A program made the translations under genes and the position numbers. A stretch of DNA of 64,000 bases from Hymenopellis radicata (taxonomy: Eukaryota; Basidiomycota; Agaricomycetes; Agaricales; Physalacriaceae), in NCBI GenBank assembly GCA_015501595.1, contig JADNRX010000023.1, positions 1 through 64,000 of the forward strand. The letters are read 5' to 3'. Positions within the stretch are counted from its first letter, which is position 1, and every line of letters begins with the position of its first letter. Positions 9,564-20,398 of the stretch are shown in pieces. The notes under the pieces are model-generated. The model saw only the letters and a program-made list of their open reading frames with translations. It did not search any database and was not told the DNA's origin.

Positions 9564-12500
9564 TACGACTCAACAGATCTCCCTGTAAATTCAACCATTC
9601 AAGAAATATCATCTATTTTACACAAGCGTCACACGTTGCCAAAGTTATCCCGGGTCTACTTCCGCTTCCTCTATCCTGGAAAACGTTTCTCCTCGCTGAG
9701 GCCTCATGAAACACTTGAAGAAATCGGGATCTGTAATTTATCAACACTACATGTGCGAACCCTGGTGCTCGGAGGGTCGACGGGAGACGGCGGTGGTACG
9801 TTATTCTTCAACGCTGCTAGCAAGAGTAACCAAGACAAAATATAGGCTATTCAACTCAAAGTAGCTCTGGCGGAGAAGCAAGTTCCTCTCAATATACGCC
9901 TCCAGAAATCCCACTCACCAAAAGTGACCTTGAACGTTTATCCGTAAAAGAAATTTTGCAAACGGTGTCTCGACAGGTCCCGAAGACCCTCAGCATCCCT
10001 ACCGCTCAGCGCAAATCAAAGCCGCTTCTTGTGGAATTCATTCTGCAGCACGCCCCTACGACCCTTCAAACGCTTCTAGCCCGTATAGCGCGCTCCAGAC
10101 CAGATTCGAAGATGGGCACTGGGAAGCGAAAGAGGGAGGAGATATTGCACACCCCTAGAAAAGGCGCCAGAACCAATGATAACGACGGCGAGGATAATGA
10201 TGGCGAGGGGCAAACAACAGATCCATGTCCCCCTCAGCTGGGTGAATTCATGGAGGTCGTTGGGGCAGAAGAACGACGAAAGTGCCATCAGGCGTTCTTC
10301 CAAGCGACATCACAGGCGGCAGTTGAACCCGTCATTTGCGGTGTATGCGCGCGCGAAAATGAACTCCACGAGCCACCTAGTCTCTCCTAGCCAGCCAACG
10401 ATACACATGACGGCGAGCGAGTATGTGTATGTAGTCTGTTTTTAATCGCGCCTGCCTTGTATGGGGAACCCGGTGATTATGTCACCTGCCTCATTCGGTA
10501 GGAGTTTCCCATGTACTTGCTAGGCAGTGAACTTTGACGGAAGCATGTTCTTCTTTCAAATTTTATGCCGATTGAATATATACTACATTATCTTTAGCTG
10601 TGGTACAGTTCTCGGGGGGTTCTAGGGCTTGTGGGGCAGCTCGGTGCGCAACATTTTGAGGTGCCTTCGGCAACTTCCGTAGCTCCGGCACGAAGCCGAG
10701 CATTATCGTTGCACGGTTTTGAGATGCTCACTGCCACTGGGAAATTTTTTGGGGGGCTGCAATAGTAAACTAGGCAGCAATTAGGTCACATTGACCCAAC
10801 ATAACATGTAGGCTGAGACGAGGAGGCTTCGGTCGCGCAAATTAGCCCATGGGAAACTCCTACCGAATGAGGCAGGTGACATAATCACCGGGTTCCCCAT
10901 ACAAGGCAGGCGCGATTAAAACAGGACTACGAGCCACCCACTTCCGTACGACGCGTACCAATCAATCTGATTCCCAATGTGCAACGCCTTATCCCTCATA
11001 CTCCGCATTCCGCTGACGAGCTCATTGATGGCAAGTTATTCGAGAGCAAGGGCATAACTACAAGCGCCAATGGCGATCGAATGATCAACGTCTGCAAAGA
11101 CTGTTGGACAGATTTATCGTCATCTAAGCCAGTCCCACCGAAGTTCTCACTGGCAAACGATATGTGGATTGGGCCGATACCCTGGCAACTTCAAGGCCTT
11201 ACATTTCCGGAGCAGCTTCTTCTCGCTCAGCTGTATCCCCGTGTATATGTGTTCAAGCTCTTTCCCAAGAAAGTCTACGGGCGAAGGGATGCAAGTACGC
11301 TGCAGCGTGGAATGCGTGGAAATGTTACTACTTTTGAGCTCGACAATCCTGGTATAGCATCGATGCTCAAAGGGAACCTGATGCCACGTCCACCCGCTAT
11401 CTTAGCATCTATCATCACGGTCACATTCGTTGGTCTTGGAGAACTTCCTAAATCGTGGCTACATAACACCTTTCGCGTGCGGCGACATGTCGTCGCCAAC
11501 GCGCTCAAGTGCCTTATTGACTGTAATAAGAAATACTACGGGCATCTTGAGCTCAGTCCAGAGCGTTTAGAAGCATTACCAGAGGATGGTGTTCCAGACG
11601 AGATTATGAACGTCATCCGTCAAACAGACGACGCTAGCGCACCTGATGAAGAAGGTGCAGCAAGCTACGTGCCCACAGAGGAGGATGTTACTGTAGAACA
11701 GACTGAAAGCACGCCGGTGACTGAGAAAGCAGGTAAGGGAAAGCTGATTCACATATCATAATACTAAACCTATTCACAGATAATGGAGCTCCCGACGTGA
11801 TACCCCTACAAATCTCCGGTACAATCGATACAGATCATACGAAACTTACCGGTAATGACCTTATGAAGTGGGGTCTACTCAACCTCTGGCAGACGTCTGA
11901 TGAAGGAGCATATGCTATTCGCCATGGAGCACAACCAGTTAATGACTTTGGTCGTCCAAGAAGAGGAGAGGATGATGGCGTTGATCGAACGGACGAGAGC
12001 GGCATAATTTCTTCGAACGAGCATATCCGATGTTGTTTCCTTTTGGCCGGGGAGGAATAGAGGCTGATCGACCGAATCCCGTCGACTTCACAGATCATAT
12101 TCGATGGGCACTTCGGTATCACGATGGGCGCTTTAGACGGCATGAAACTTTTCCTTTCACAGCGTTTGGGATCCAACAACGTCGCCAAGGCCTTGGGGCT
12201 GCTCGCCTTCAAACACGCCGGCGAAACTTTGACCGCGATGTTGAAATCCTCTCGACTATAACGGCAGAGAAGCTTCAGCACGCCCAAAAGCAGGAAGAGA
12301 GGGGCGAAAGGGTTACTGATCCTGCAGTGCAACTTCTAAAGTCACACATTCACGCAACTGCAGGAAAGGTCGTCGGTTCAAATGCTAGCAAGCATAGACT
12401 GAAAAGCCAGATCTGGTCGACTTCAATTGCTCTCGGCCCACCGTCTCTGTGGATAACTATAAACCCATGCGACCTTCACGATCCAATTGCCCAGATCTTC

Positions 12501-15500
12501 GCAGGAGAAAAGATTGATCTGGATGACTTTCTCGCTACACAAGGCCCCGACGCTCATCAACGAGCACAAAACATTGCTCAGGATCCTTACGCAGCAGCCA
12601 AGTTCTTCCATTTTCTCATACACGCTATCCTCACTACACTCTTTGGCGTAACCACAACCAAGCATCGTGTGCACAGCGAAAAGGGTATATTTGGCTATGT
12701 ATCTGCGTACTTTGGAGTTGTGGAATCGCAAGGCCGCGGAAGTCTCCACTTTCATCTACTCGTGTGGTTACTCCACGCTCCAACACTTGCAGAAATGCAG
12801 GACCTGCTTCGGACAGAGGAGTTTCGAGAGAAGGTCAGAAACTACATCCGCGCAAATGTGCGCGCGTACACGCCAGGCATGGACAGTCACGAGAGCGTAA
12901 AGGCAATCCCAAACGAGGTGGAGATAGCATACTCTCGACCGCCAAATCCATTTGATGATGTGGAGTACGAGCAGCACTGCCAGAATTTTGAGAAACGAGT
13001 GGCACGAGCAAAACAGGTCCACACATGCGAACTACGCCGTTGTCTCCGTGTCGATGGAAATGGGAAATTAGTCTGTAAAAGACGAGCACCATTCGAGACC
13101 AGTGACAAAGATTACGTCCTCGAGAATGGTCACTGGTGCCAAGAGCGACGTTGGGCGTATATGAACGGCTGGTGTCCAGAATTCTGCATATGTGTGCGCT
13201 GTAACAACGACATCAAGGTTCTTCTCAACGGTAAAGAGACGGTCAATATCTCTTATTATGTCACCGGATACTCTGCAAAGAACCAGCAGAAGAACCACAA
13301 CATCTCAGCGGTTGTAGCACAAAATCTTGCATATCACGTTGAACATTCATCATACCTGGAGACACTCAAGGATCAACAACGGCTCCTTCTATTTCGTATT
13401 GTGAATGCGATCAACAGAGAACAGGAGCTAGCGGCACCAATGGTCATCTCATTCCTAATGGGATGGGGGGATCTCTATGTGTCGCATCGTTATGCATCGG
13501 TATACTGGTCGTCTTTCACGTCGAACTTAATCAAGCAGTTTCCGGATCTGATTCAGGCGAAACAAGAGTGAGTACTCATAGTAAATGAATAGGTTCTTCA
13601 ACTGACGGTCCTCCCCAGGTCCGAGTCCGATGTCGGACAGAGCAGCGAGAACACTAGTAATCAGGACCGCATCAGGTATCTTACTCGTAAACTCAGTCAA
13701 GACATATTTGCTCATGTGAAATAAATAGCGACGATGCAGAGGAACGCCGTGGTGATGGCACAGAGCCAGTTGCAGACGATGAGGGTGGCGACGAGACAGC
13801 AGTGCTGCAGCTCGACAATACGGGAAAGCTATACATACCCAGCCAGTTCACGGACTACCGTTGTCGTGGTGTCGCGTTGGAGTCATACAATGTGTACCAG
13901 TTCTTTTCTGATACATGGGAGGATGACAAAGGAAAGCAGGGAAAGGATAAAGAGGCTGTCCAGGATGTGGGCGGGGAGGAAGATGAAGGAACGATCGGCG
14001 ATGAGGAACGTGTTCCACGCCGGAGCCGTGGGCGACCCAAACATGCACGAATCGACTATTTACCTGGACACCCAAGTAAGGGTAAAAAAACACGCGTCAT
14101 TCGAGCACACGGACACAACACTCTTCCAAACTTCGTCGGACGTTACTTTCCCAAGCGCGACGACACAGAGAGGCATGACTTCTTTTGCGCTTCGATGCTC
14201 TTACTTCTCAAACCATGGAGGGATATCAGTACCGATCTGAAAAGTGACGGACAGTCTTGGGAAGAGGCATATACTGCATTTCTGAGCGGCGCCTCGAAGC
14301 GAGAGCTTGATATCATCGAAGGCATTCAGTTTTTCCATAGTAGTCATAGTGCTGCTCAAGCAGCGCGAGAGGCAGAGGGACGAGAGGCAATCATTGAGGC
14401 AGAGGCTTTGGCAGAGATAGAAGGTGACGTGCAGTTGTTGGACGAGCTACAGAATGAAGGAGATGATGATGGTATAGGAGGGCTACAAATGTCAAGGGAG
14501 GGCCTCGAGTTTCTCAAGCGGAGCCTGGAGCCAGTAGCTGAGAACAACTGGGGACGAATGGCCGTACTCACAGCGCAGAAATGGTCGCTTTTACCTTCAA
14601 ATTTCACGAGCAAATGGACAGCGCTGGCGGATAACCATGAAGCAAGCATTGCGAGCGGAGATGGCATACAGAATCTTATTCGATGGCAGGAGCAGATGGA
14701 CGGAGATATCAATGCGCAAAGTATTGGTGGGGACGGAACATTGCCTCAAAACGCGAAGAAGAGGCTGGGAAAAGCAAGAGGAAGAGGAGGCAAGCGAGGC
14801 AGAGGAGGTCGCGTTGATCGACTAGAAACACGGGGCGCTCCAACCTCAGGGGCACGAGAAGCGATTCAAACACCAGATGCTGCTATTGAAAATGCACTGG
14901 AAACTCTCGACACCTCGGAACTGAGACCAGATCAGCGGCGCGCATTTGAGATAGTACAGTGGCATGTCTCACAAACTCAAGGTTCGATCTAGATTGTCTA
15001 TGGCGTTACCTCCAACTGACTTAATCGCAGCGGGTCACAATATTCCGCCTCTTCGAATGATCATTCATGGTGAAGGCGGTACAGGCAAATCGACAGTGAT
15101 ACAAACGATCACGAAGATGTTTGAAGTACAAGGAATACCAGGGTGGCTTCTAAAGGGTGCCTACACCGGGATTGCTGCATCACTCATTGGGGGAAAGACG
15201 TTGCATAACATTGGGAACATCCCAATTGATCAGTCCCCAGCGAAACGAGCAAAAGGCATGAGCGACGAGGCGAAACTCAAGCTTCAGGAGTTCTGGCGGG
15301 AATACCGATACATAATCATCGACGAGTGCTCCATGGTCTCGAAATCATTCCTGAGGGAACTGGAGAAGAACATCACTATCGGAAAGGGGGAAGCAGCAAC
15401 GGGACAGACCTTTGGAGGTATCAATGTTATTATTTGCGGCGATTTTCATCAGTTCCCGCCTGTCGCCACTGCGAGGAACGAGCCACTCTATTACCCCATA

Positions 15501-16568
15501 CAGCCCGGTCTCGACACACTAGAACAACAGCTTGGTCGCCAAATCTACGAAGAGTTCACGACAGTGGTTATTCTGAAAGAGCAGATGAGAGTTGTGGATC
15601 AGGAATGGAAGGAAATGCTCTCAAGGCTTCGATACGGACGAGTGCAGAAGGGGGACATTAGTATGCTGCGAAAGCACGTGGTTGGGAACCCGGAATGTCC
15701 AGCAACTGATTTTGAGGATCCTAAATGGCGGAAAGCAGCTCTGGTAACTCCCCGTCACGGTGTCCGAAGAGCGTGGAACGATGTAGCACTCCAGAAGCAC
15801 TGCCGAGAGAGTGGCCAAAAGATGTATGTCTGTCGAGCGGAGGACAAGATCGGCGACAGGTCTCTCACACTTGCCGAAGAGTATGGTATGGCACTGCGAA
15901 GCAGTCAGAAGACAGCAACGGGAAAACGACGTCAAACTAAAAATGACCTACCCGAGCAGATCTCTTTTGCCATTGGAGCACGAGTAATGGTGGTGGAAAA
16001 CATCGAGACTGATCTCGACATCGCGAATGGAGCGCGAGGAACCATAGTGGACATTATCCTTGATCCCGAGGAACCACCAGTACCAGAGGGTGAGACGATC
16101 ATTCACCTCAAGTACCTCCCGCTTTACATCCTCGTTAAAATGGAGCGAACACGGACTTCGCAGCTTGAGGGATTAGATCAAGGAGTTATACCGATTCAGC
16201 CACGCCAGAGAAGTATGCGCATCTCCATTCAGCAGCGCAAAGGAGCACCTGCATCACGGACAGTAAAACGACGACAGTATCCATTGACGTTGGCATACGC
16301 GTTCACAGATTATCGGTCGCAAGGTCAGACGATCGTTCCCGTGTTCATCGACATCGCTACACCACCGGGTGGTGCACTGAACCTGTTTAACATATATGTC
16401 GCGTTGTCTCGGAGCTCCGGTCGCGATGCGGTTCGATTGTTACGAGATTTTGATGAACAAGTGTTTCTGCAAGGGCATTCTACCGAGTTGCTGGCAGAGG
16501 ATGACAGGCTGGAGAAGATGAACCAAGTAACATTAGAATGGTGGGGGAAAATGAAAGAACAGGAATAG
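9564..16568 (+). CDS. Helitron Rep/PIF1 helicase, interrupted by a nested element and a frame break
   Basis: Rolling-circle transposase and helicase. Order of parts: ubiquitin-like fold (about 9564-9800, ending LVLGGSTGDGG); SAP-like helices (LERLSVKEIL, near 9930-10060); Cys-containing segment VICGVCAREN and, after the nested insertion, MINVCKDCWTD; a conserved region with NDMWIGPIPWQLQGLTFPEQ and GNLMPRPPAIL; Rep domain with HUH motif SLHFHLLVW (His codons 12747 and 12753) and a two-tyrosine motif YVTGYSAK (Tyr codons 13257 and 13269); acidic and Gly/Arg-rich linkers; PIF1 helicase with Walker A GEGGTGKST (about 15069), Walker B IIIDECSMV, GGINVIICGDFHQFPPVA and TLAYAFTDYRSQGQTI. Introns include 9794-9844 and one near 14986. 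A 552-bp element sits at 10378-10929 and the frame shifts near 11960-12005. The 5' end is unresolved: no in-frame ATG is seen near 9564. Confidence 0.9.
10378..10929. mobile_element. Nested 552-bp inverted-repeat element with 9-bp target duplication (MULE-like MITE)
   Basis: The 9-mer CGAGCCACC flanks the insert exactly (10369-10377 and 10930-10938). The insert begins TAGTC and ends GACTA. An 82-bp inverted repeat, nearly identical, occupies 10432-10513 and 10848-10929; the left side carries 54 extra bases outside the repeat that again begin TAGTC. Insert plus one duplication is 561 bp, a multiple of three, and leaving it out joins ENELHEPP to TSVRRVP in one frame. No coding capacity is seen. 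The 9-bp duplication and long inverted repeats fit a non-autonomous Mutator-like element. Confidence 0.88.
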
Positions 16569-17096
16569 TAGAGGCATTACGATGAATAATTAGTATTTGC
16601 AGCTGTATCGTGTCGTGGTAGTGGTACGAAAAGTAAGTATGGCATTGGAAGGCGTGGGAGAGGGAGAAGCCGCCGGTTTGTACTTGTTTGTAAAAGACGA
16701 GCCGGCGGTTAATTTCACCGGACGAAGGACCTTGACAAGCAAGGTGACTGTTAATAACCGGTAAAATACCCAACGGCGCGATATTGGGGGTATCCTGCAC
16801 AACCCTAAATTATCGTCATGGACTCATGGAGTCTGGACGAACGTGCCATCGTGGATTCCAATACTCGGGCCGCGGGCGACGGGAATTGGGACTCAGGAGT
16901 ATTCCGTAGGACGTTACTGGCACGCTCAAAGACTAAAGTCGGGCATGCATATATATACAGGGCAATAAACCTTCCTTGGCCTTGCACAATACAACTTGGA
17001 AAATAAAGTGAAGTCTTGGTTGGTCTTATGGGTACAAACGTGATGATACGACGCGATACAAATACATAATACGCCCAGTGGCATGTATGCTCTATT
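16569..17096. other. Gene-free stretch holding the candidate right end of the Helitron-type element
   Basis: No gene is supported. A 7-bp GC-rich inverted repeat (CCGCCGG near 16673, CCGGCGG near 16701) could form a hairpin about 100 bp before the candidate terminus, as Helitron 3' ends often have. Then follow GTTAATAACCGG near 16751 and the terminal inverted repeat ending at 16807. The remainder to 17096 is the 3' side of the next gene. Confidence 0.5.
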
Positions 17097-17567
17097 CTAT
17101 TTGCGAACTTCCTTCTCAATATCCTGCTTCGCTTCCCGAGCCCCTGCTTCAGCCTGGAGCGCACATTGAACGACAAGAAGGATGATTGAGAATAGAAGCC
17201 AACCTGATTCATCTTCTGTCCTGCCACATTCGCGGTGTCCTTACTCTTCTGCTTCGCAGACTCAACCGTCGAACCTGAATGGTGAGGTGAGTAAGGCCCT
17301 ACGTGATGCAAAGTGGCCACAAACCTAAAGTCTCCTTCGTAGCTTTCGTAGCTTGCTCGCCGGTCTCGAGAGCCGAAGCGAGACCTTTGCCCAACTTCTT
17401 GTTAACCTGTACAGCGTTAATGTAGTCGGTCGTAGTGGGCGCAAGCGGCTCACTGAGTCGGCCATCTCCGACACCTTCTCCGTTACGGTTTTGCGTGCGA
17501 CGGGGGTAGTGTGAAGAGACCTGAGGACGGCGAGACGCCGAGCGGATTGTAAAGAGATTCTGTGCAT
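17097..17567 (-). CDS. Small mitochondrial LEA-like protein
   Basis: The ATG at 17567 opens an amphipathic, Arg-rich presequence (MHRISLQSARRLAVLRSLHT). The rest is short, polar and helix-forming: DYINAVQVNKKLGKGLASAL, ETGEQATKATKETL, then STVESAKQKSKDTANVAGQK and AEAGAREAKQDIEKEVRK, similar in composition to group 3 LEA proteins. Two GT-AG introns separate the last three pieces. The frame breaks by one base near 17455, where DSVS should continue EPLAPTTTDY. A role in protecting mitochondrial components against drying or stress is an inference from composition only. Confidence 0.65.
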
Positions 17568-18220
17568 GATGGTGGGAGGGAAGGTAATAAGGCGTTGGAC
17601 GCGAACATCTCCTTTATATAGGTCAAGTCTTAGTCTGACGTAGGGTGAACGCGTCAGAATCATCGTCATTAGGAGTTGGAGAAGTTCGGCACGTGCCCGC
17701 GATTCATTCTCTGGATCGCACTCACTGCGCAATCAATATGTGGTGAGCATCGTCCTCAGTCACTTAAGACAAGTAAAGTCCTCTTCACCATCTCTGGACC
17801 ATGATTTGAGAACATTCATTTGATGCATAAGTATGCACGTTCGTCGACATCTTCAGTACACGAATGGTTTGATCAGATCGCCGAGCAGGCCAGGAAACCC
17901 CTGAGCAGTGCGAAAATATTGGCAAAAGAGCTAGATCGCGCGCGCACGACGCGCACCTGGGAGAATCTAGGCGATATTGAAGACATCGTACGACCAAGGA
18001 GAAGGGCGCCATTACAGTGACGCGTTCGTTTTCGCTCGCATCCAGACACTGCCAGAAAAGGGCGCGGCACCCAGCTAGCCGATCGCCGAAGTGATGGACA
18101 AATTCTTATTGGTCAACAAAAAACTCATTATCGTGCCATAGTAAGTTCCCTTCTTGGGCTGCGTCTTGTTGATTCCATTCTTAATAACGCCGCGACGGTG
18201 TCACTTTCTTTATCCCTCCC
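17568..18220. other. Intergenic stretch between LEA-like gene and ERG5
   Basis: Divergent promoters of the two genes. A 65-codon open frame from ATG 17823 to 18020 (MHKYARSSTSSVHEWFDQIA) is protein-like in composition but has no recognisable motif and no support beyond being open; I do not call it. Confidence 0.5.
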
Positions 18221-20003
18221 ATGGCCATTGACCACGCCTCCCAGTCGGCCGGAATTCCAGCCTCGACGAGTGCCCCGCTCATCAACCTCTTCCCGTCGCT
18301 GTTCCCAAAATTCGCCAACCGCGACTCCTTCACATGGCTTTACACGACAGCCGCTGTCCTTGCCTCGCTGCTTGTCCTCGAACAGACCGTGTATAGGTAC
18401 AAAAAACGCCATCTCCCGGGTGCCACATGGACTATCCCACTCATTGGCAAATTCGCCGATTCCATGAAGCCCACCATGGAGGGTTACATGAAGCAGTGGA
18501 ATTCTGGTTCACTGAGCGCAATTAGTGTTTTCAACATGTGTGTACAATCTCCTTTACCTGTCAAGTTTCTCATATCGTACCAGCTTTATCGTAATGGCTT
18601 CTTCAACCGAATACTCCCGCAAAATTCTAAACTCCCCCGCCTATGCTGAGCCTTGTCTCGTGCACGCCGCAAAGAAAGTTCTTCTCGCGGAGAACTGGTA
18701 CGCCTCCTCCTACTTTTCCAAACTCCATAATCTCACCGCCAAACAGGGTATTTTTGACTGGCAAGGAACACGTCGACTACCGTCGCAGTTTGAACGCTTT
18801 GTTCACACGCAAGGCTATGGGGCTAGTCAACCTGACCTATTCTACGCGTCAATTTTTTAATTTTTTACCCTTAGCATGTACGTTTCGGTTCAAGACATTG
18901 TCACGAGGAGACACTTCAAGGATTGGCTCGCCGAGGCTGCCAAGGATTCGTCAGCAATGCCCATCATGATGCCCGCGCGTTATCTCAACATGGATACTTC
19001 TCTCCGTGTTTTCTGCGGCCAACATCTTCCTGACCATGCCACCAAGGAAATCAGTGACAAGTACTGGGCGATCACCGTTTCGCTCGAGCTTGTCAACTTC
19101 CCTTTCGCGTTCCCTGGTACTAAGGTCTGGAAGGCTGTCCAATCAAGAAAGGCCGCTATGTATTGGCTTGAACTCGCCGCGTCCAGAAGTAAGGCGGCTA
19201 TGGCTAGTGGTGCTGAACCCACCTGTTTACTCGATGAATGGGTTCGCCTGTTTTCTGACCCGGCATGGAAGGGAAGGAGGGACTTCACTGATAAAGAGAT
19301 GGCTATGGTTGTCCTGTCATTCCTCTTCGCGTCCCAAGATGCCATGAGCAGCGGTCTCATCTACGGTTTCCAACATCTCGCTGATCATCCCCATATCATG
19401 GCCAAGGTTCGCGAGGAGCAAGCTCGTGTCCGCGGTGATGCCTTCGATGCGCCATTGACGATCGAGATGCTTGATGAAATGGTCTACCTACAGGCATTTG
19501 TCAAGGAGAGCATGCGTCTTGTCCCTCCAGTTACCATGGTCAGTTATAAACAGCATCCAATTCACCAAAAAATAAACGTCTCGTTCTAGGTGCCCTACAA
19601 GACCACGAAGGCATTCCCCATCAGTGAGGAGTATACCGTACCCTCTGGCAGCATGGTTATCCCATCATTCTACAATGCGTTACACGACCCGGAAGTGTAC
19701 CCCAACCCCGATGTTCTCGAGCCCGAACGATGGCTAGATCCTAAGGGCCTTGCCAACTCTAACCCGAAGAACTACCTTGTTTTCGGTGCAGGTCCTCACA
19801 GGTGCATCGGTCAGGAGTATACCCTGATGAACATTGCATTGGTTCTGGCTACTGCTTTGGCGACCTTCGATTTCAAGCATGATATCACACCTCTCAGCAA
19901 CGAGATCGAGTAAGTCTTGCAGGCCGTTCAAACCGTGTCAGCTACTCATGATGGTCGTTTTAGAATTATTGCCACATTGTTCCCAAGGACGGTTGCAGAC
20001 TGA
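18221..20003 (+). CDS. ERG5: ERG5, sterol C-22 desaturase (CYP61)
   Basis: ER-bound P450 that introduces the C22-C23 double bond late in ergosterol synthesis. An N-terminal membrane segment (WLYTTAAVLASLLVLEQTVY) precedes the hinge HLPGATWTIPLIGKFADS. CYP61 landmarks are ASSTEYSRKILNSPAYAEP, VFLTGKEHVDYRRSLNALF, the I-helix FASQDAMSSG (the CYP61 form), ExxR in FVKESMRLVPPVTMVPYKTT, PERW and the heme loop VFGAGPHRCIG with its Cys ligand. Introns: 18538-18583, 18698-18746, 18822-18874, 19539-19589 and 19910-19963. The third appears to start with GC (ATG GG|GCTAGT) because no GT donor restores GMYVSVQDIVTRRHF. The ending TLFPRTVAD is complete. Confidence 0.93.
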
Positions 20004-20398
20004 GATTGACACCGAGAACGGATGCATGACGAAACGAAAAGGAGTCAATGGGCCCAAGTACTTTGTTAAAATATAATTTTCAATACCCAGCCTATCGGCT
20101 TACTCTCTTTTCCTACCTTAGAGCTTCCGGTTTTCCTTCAATGCAAGATTGTAATACCTAATTGTGCACATGCCCAGACGTTTTGCGCTTGAAGGCGTGG
20201 TCTTTTTATACGACGAAAGGACCGTTTCGAGGAGTAGAATTCGACGCCACAACATTTCAGAGATTGCGATGTGTAGGACGATCAACAGAGACGATGTAAT
20301 GCCATACAATGTTTAGAGCATACATTATCGATCTCGTATGTACAGTATGTAGTATTACAGGTAGATGTTTAAATATTGAATGCAAAGAAATACCGGAG
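20004..20398. other. Convergent intergenic stretch, ERG5 and P450 3' ends
   Basis: Holds the 3' untranslated regions of both P450 genes. No gene, repeat or RNA is recognised. Confidence 0.5.

Larger units (their letters stand above)
6771..16807 (+). mobile_element. Helitron-type transposon carrying Rep/helicase and passenger genes (borders provisional)
   Basis: The core is certain: a Rep (HUH, two-tyrosine) plus PIF1-helicase protein of Helitron type. The borders are inferred. At 6771 the sequence starts TAGGGTTGCGCGGTATA and then CCCCC. At the other side, read on the opposite strand from 16807, it starts TAGGGTTGTGCAGGATA and then CCCCC. The 7-mer AATTATC occurs just outside both ends (6760-6766 and 16808-16814), though 4 bases lie between the left copy and the repeat. 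Motifs with GTTAATAAC recur near both ends. Canonical Helitrons lack inverted ends and target duplications, so this could be a Helentron/Helitron2-like variant, or the true borders may lie further in. The 319-codon gene at 7703-8809 would be a passenger if these borders hold. Confidence 0.45.

Noticed and set aside
16745..16814. Canonical Helitron 3' terminus (hairpin then CTRR, followed by host T)
   Set aside because: CTAA occurs at the end, but the next base is A and the paired left end does not give an A/T insertion site, so a canonical border could not be shown.
17823..18020. A 65-codon plus-strand frame upstream of ERG5
   Set aside because: Plausible composition only; no motif, neighbour or splice evidence supports it.
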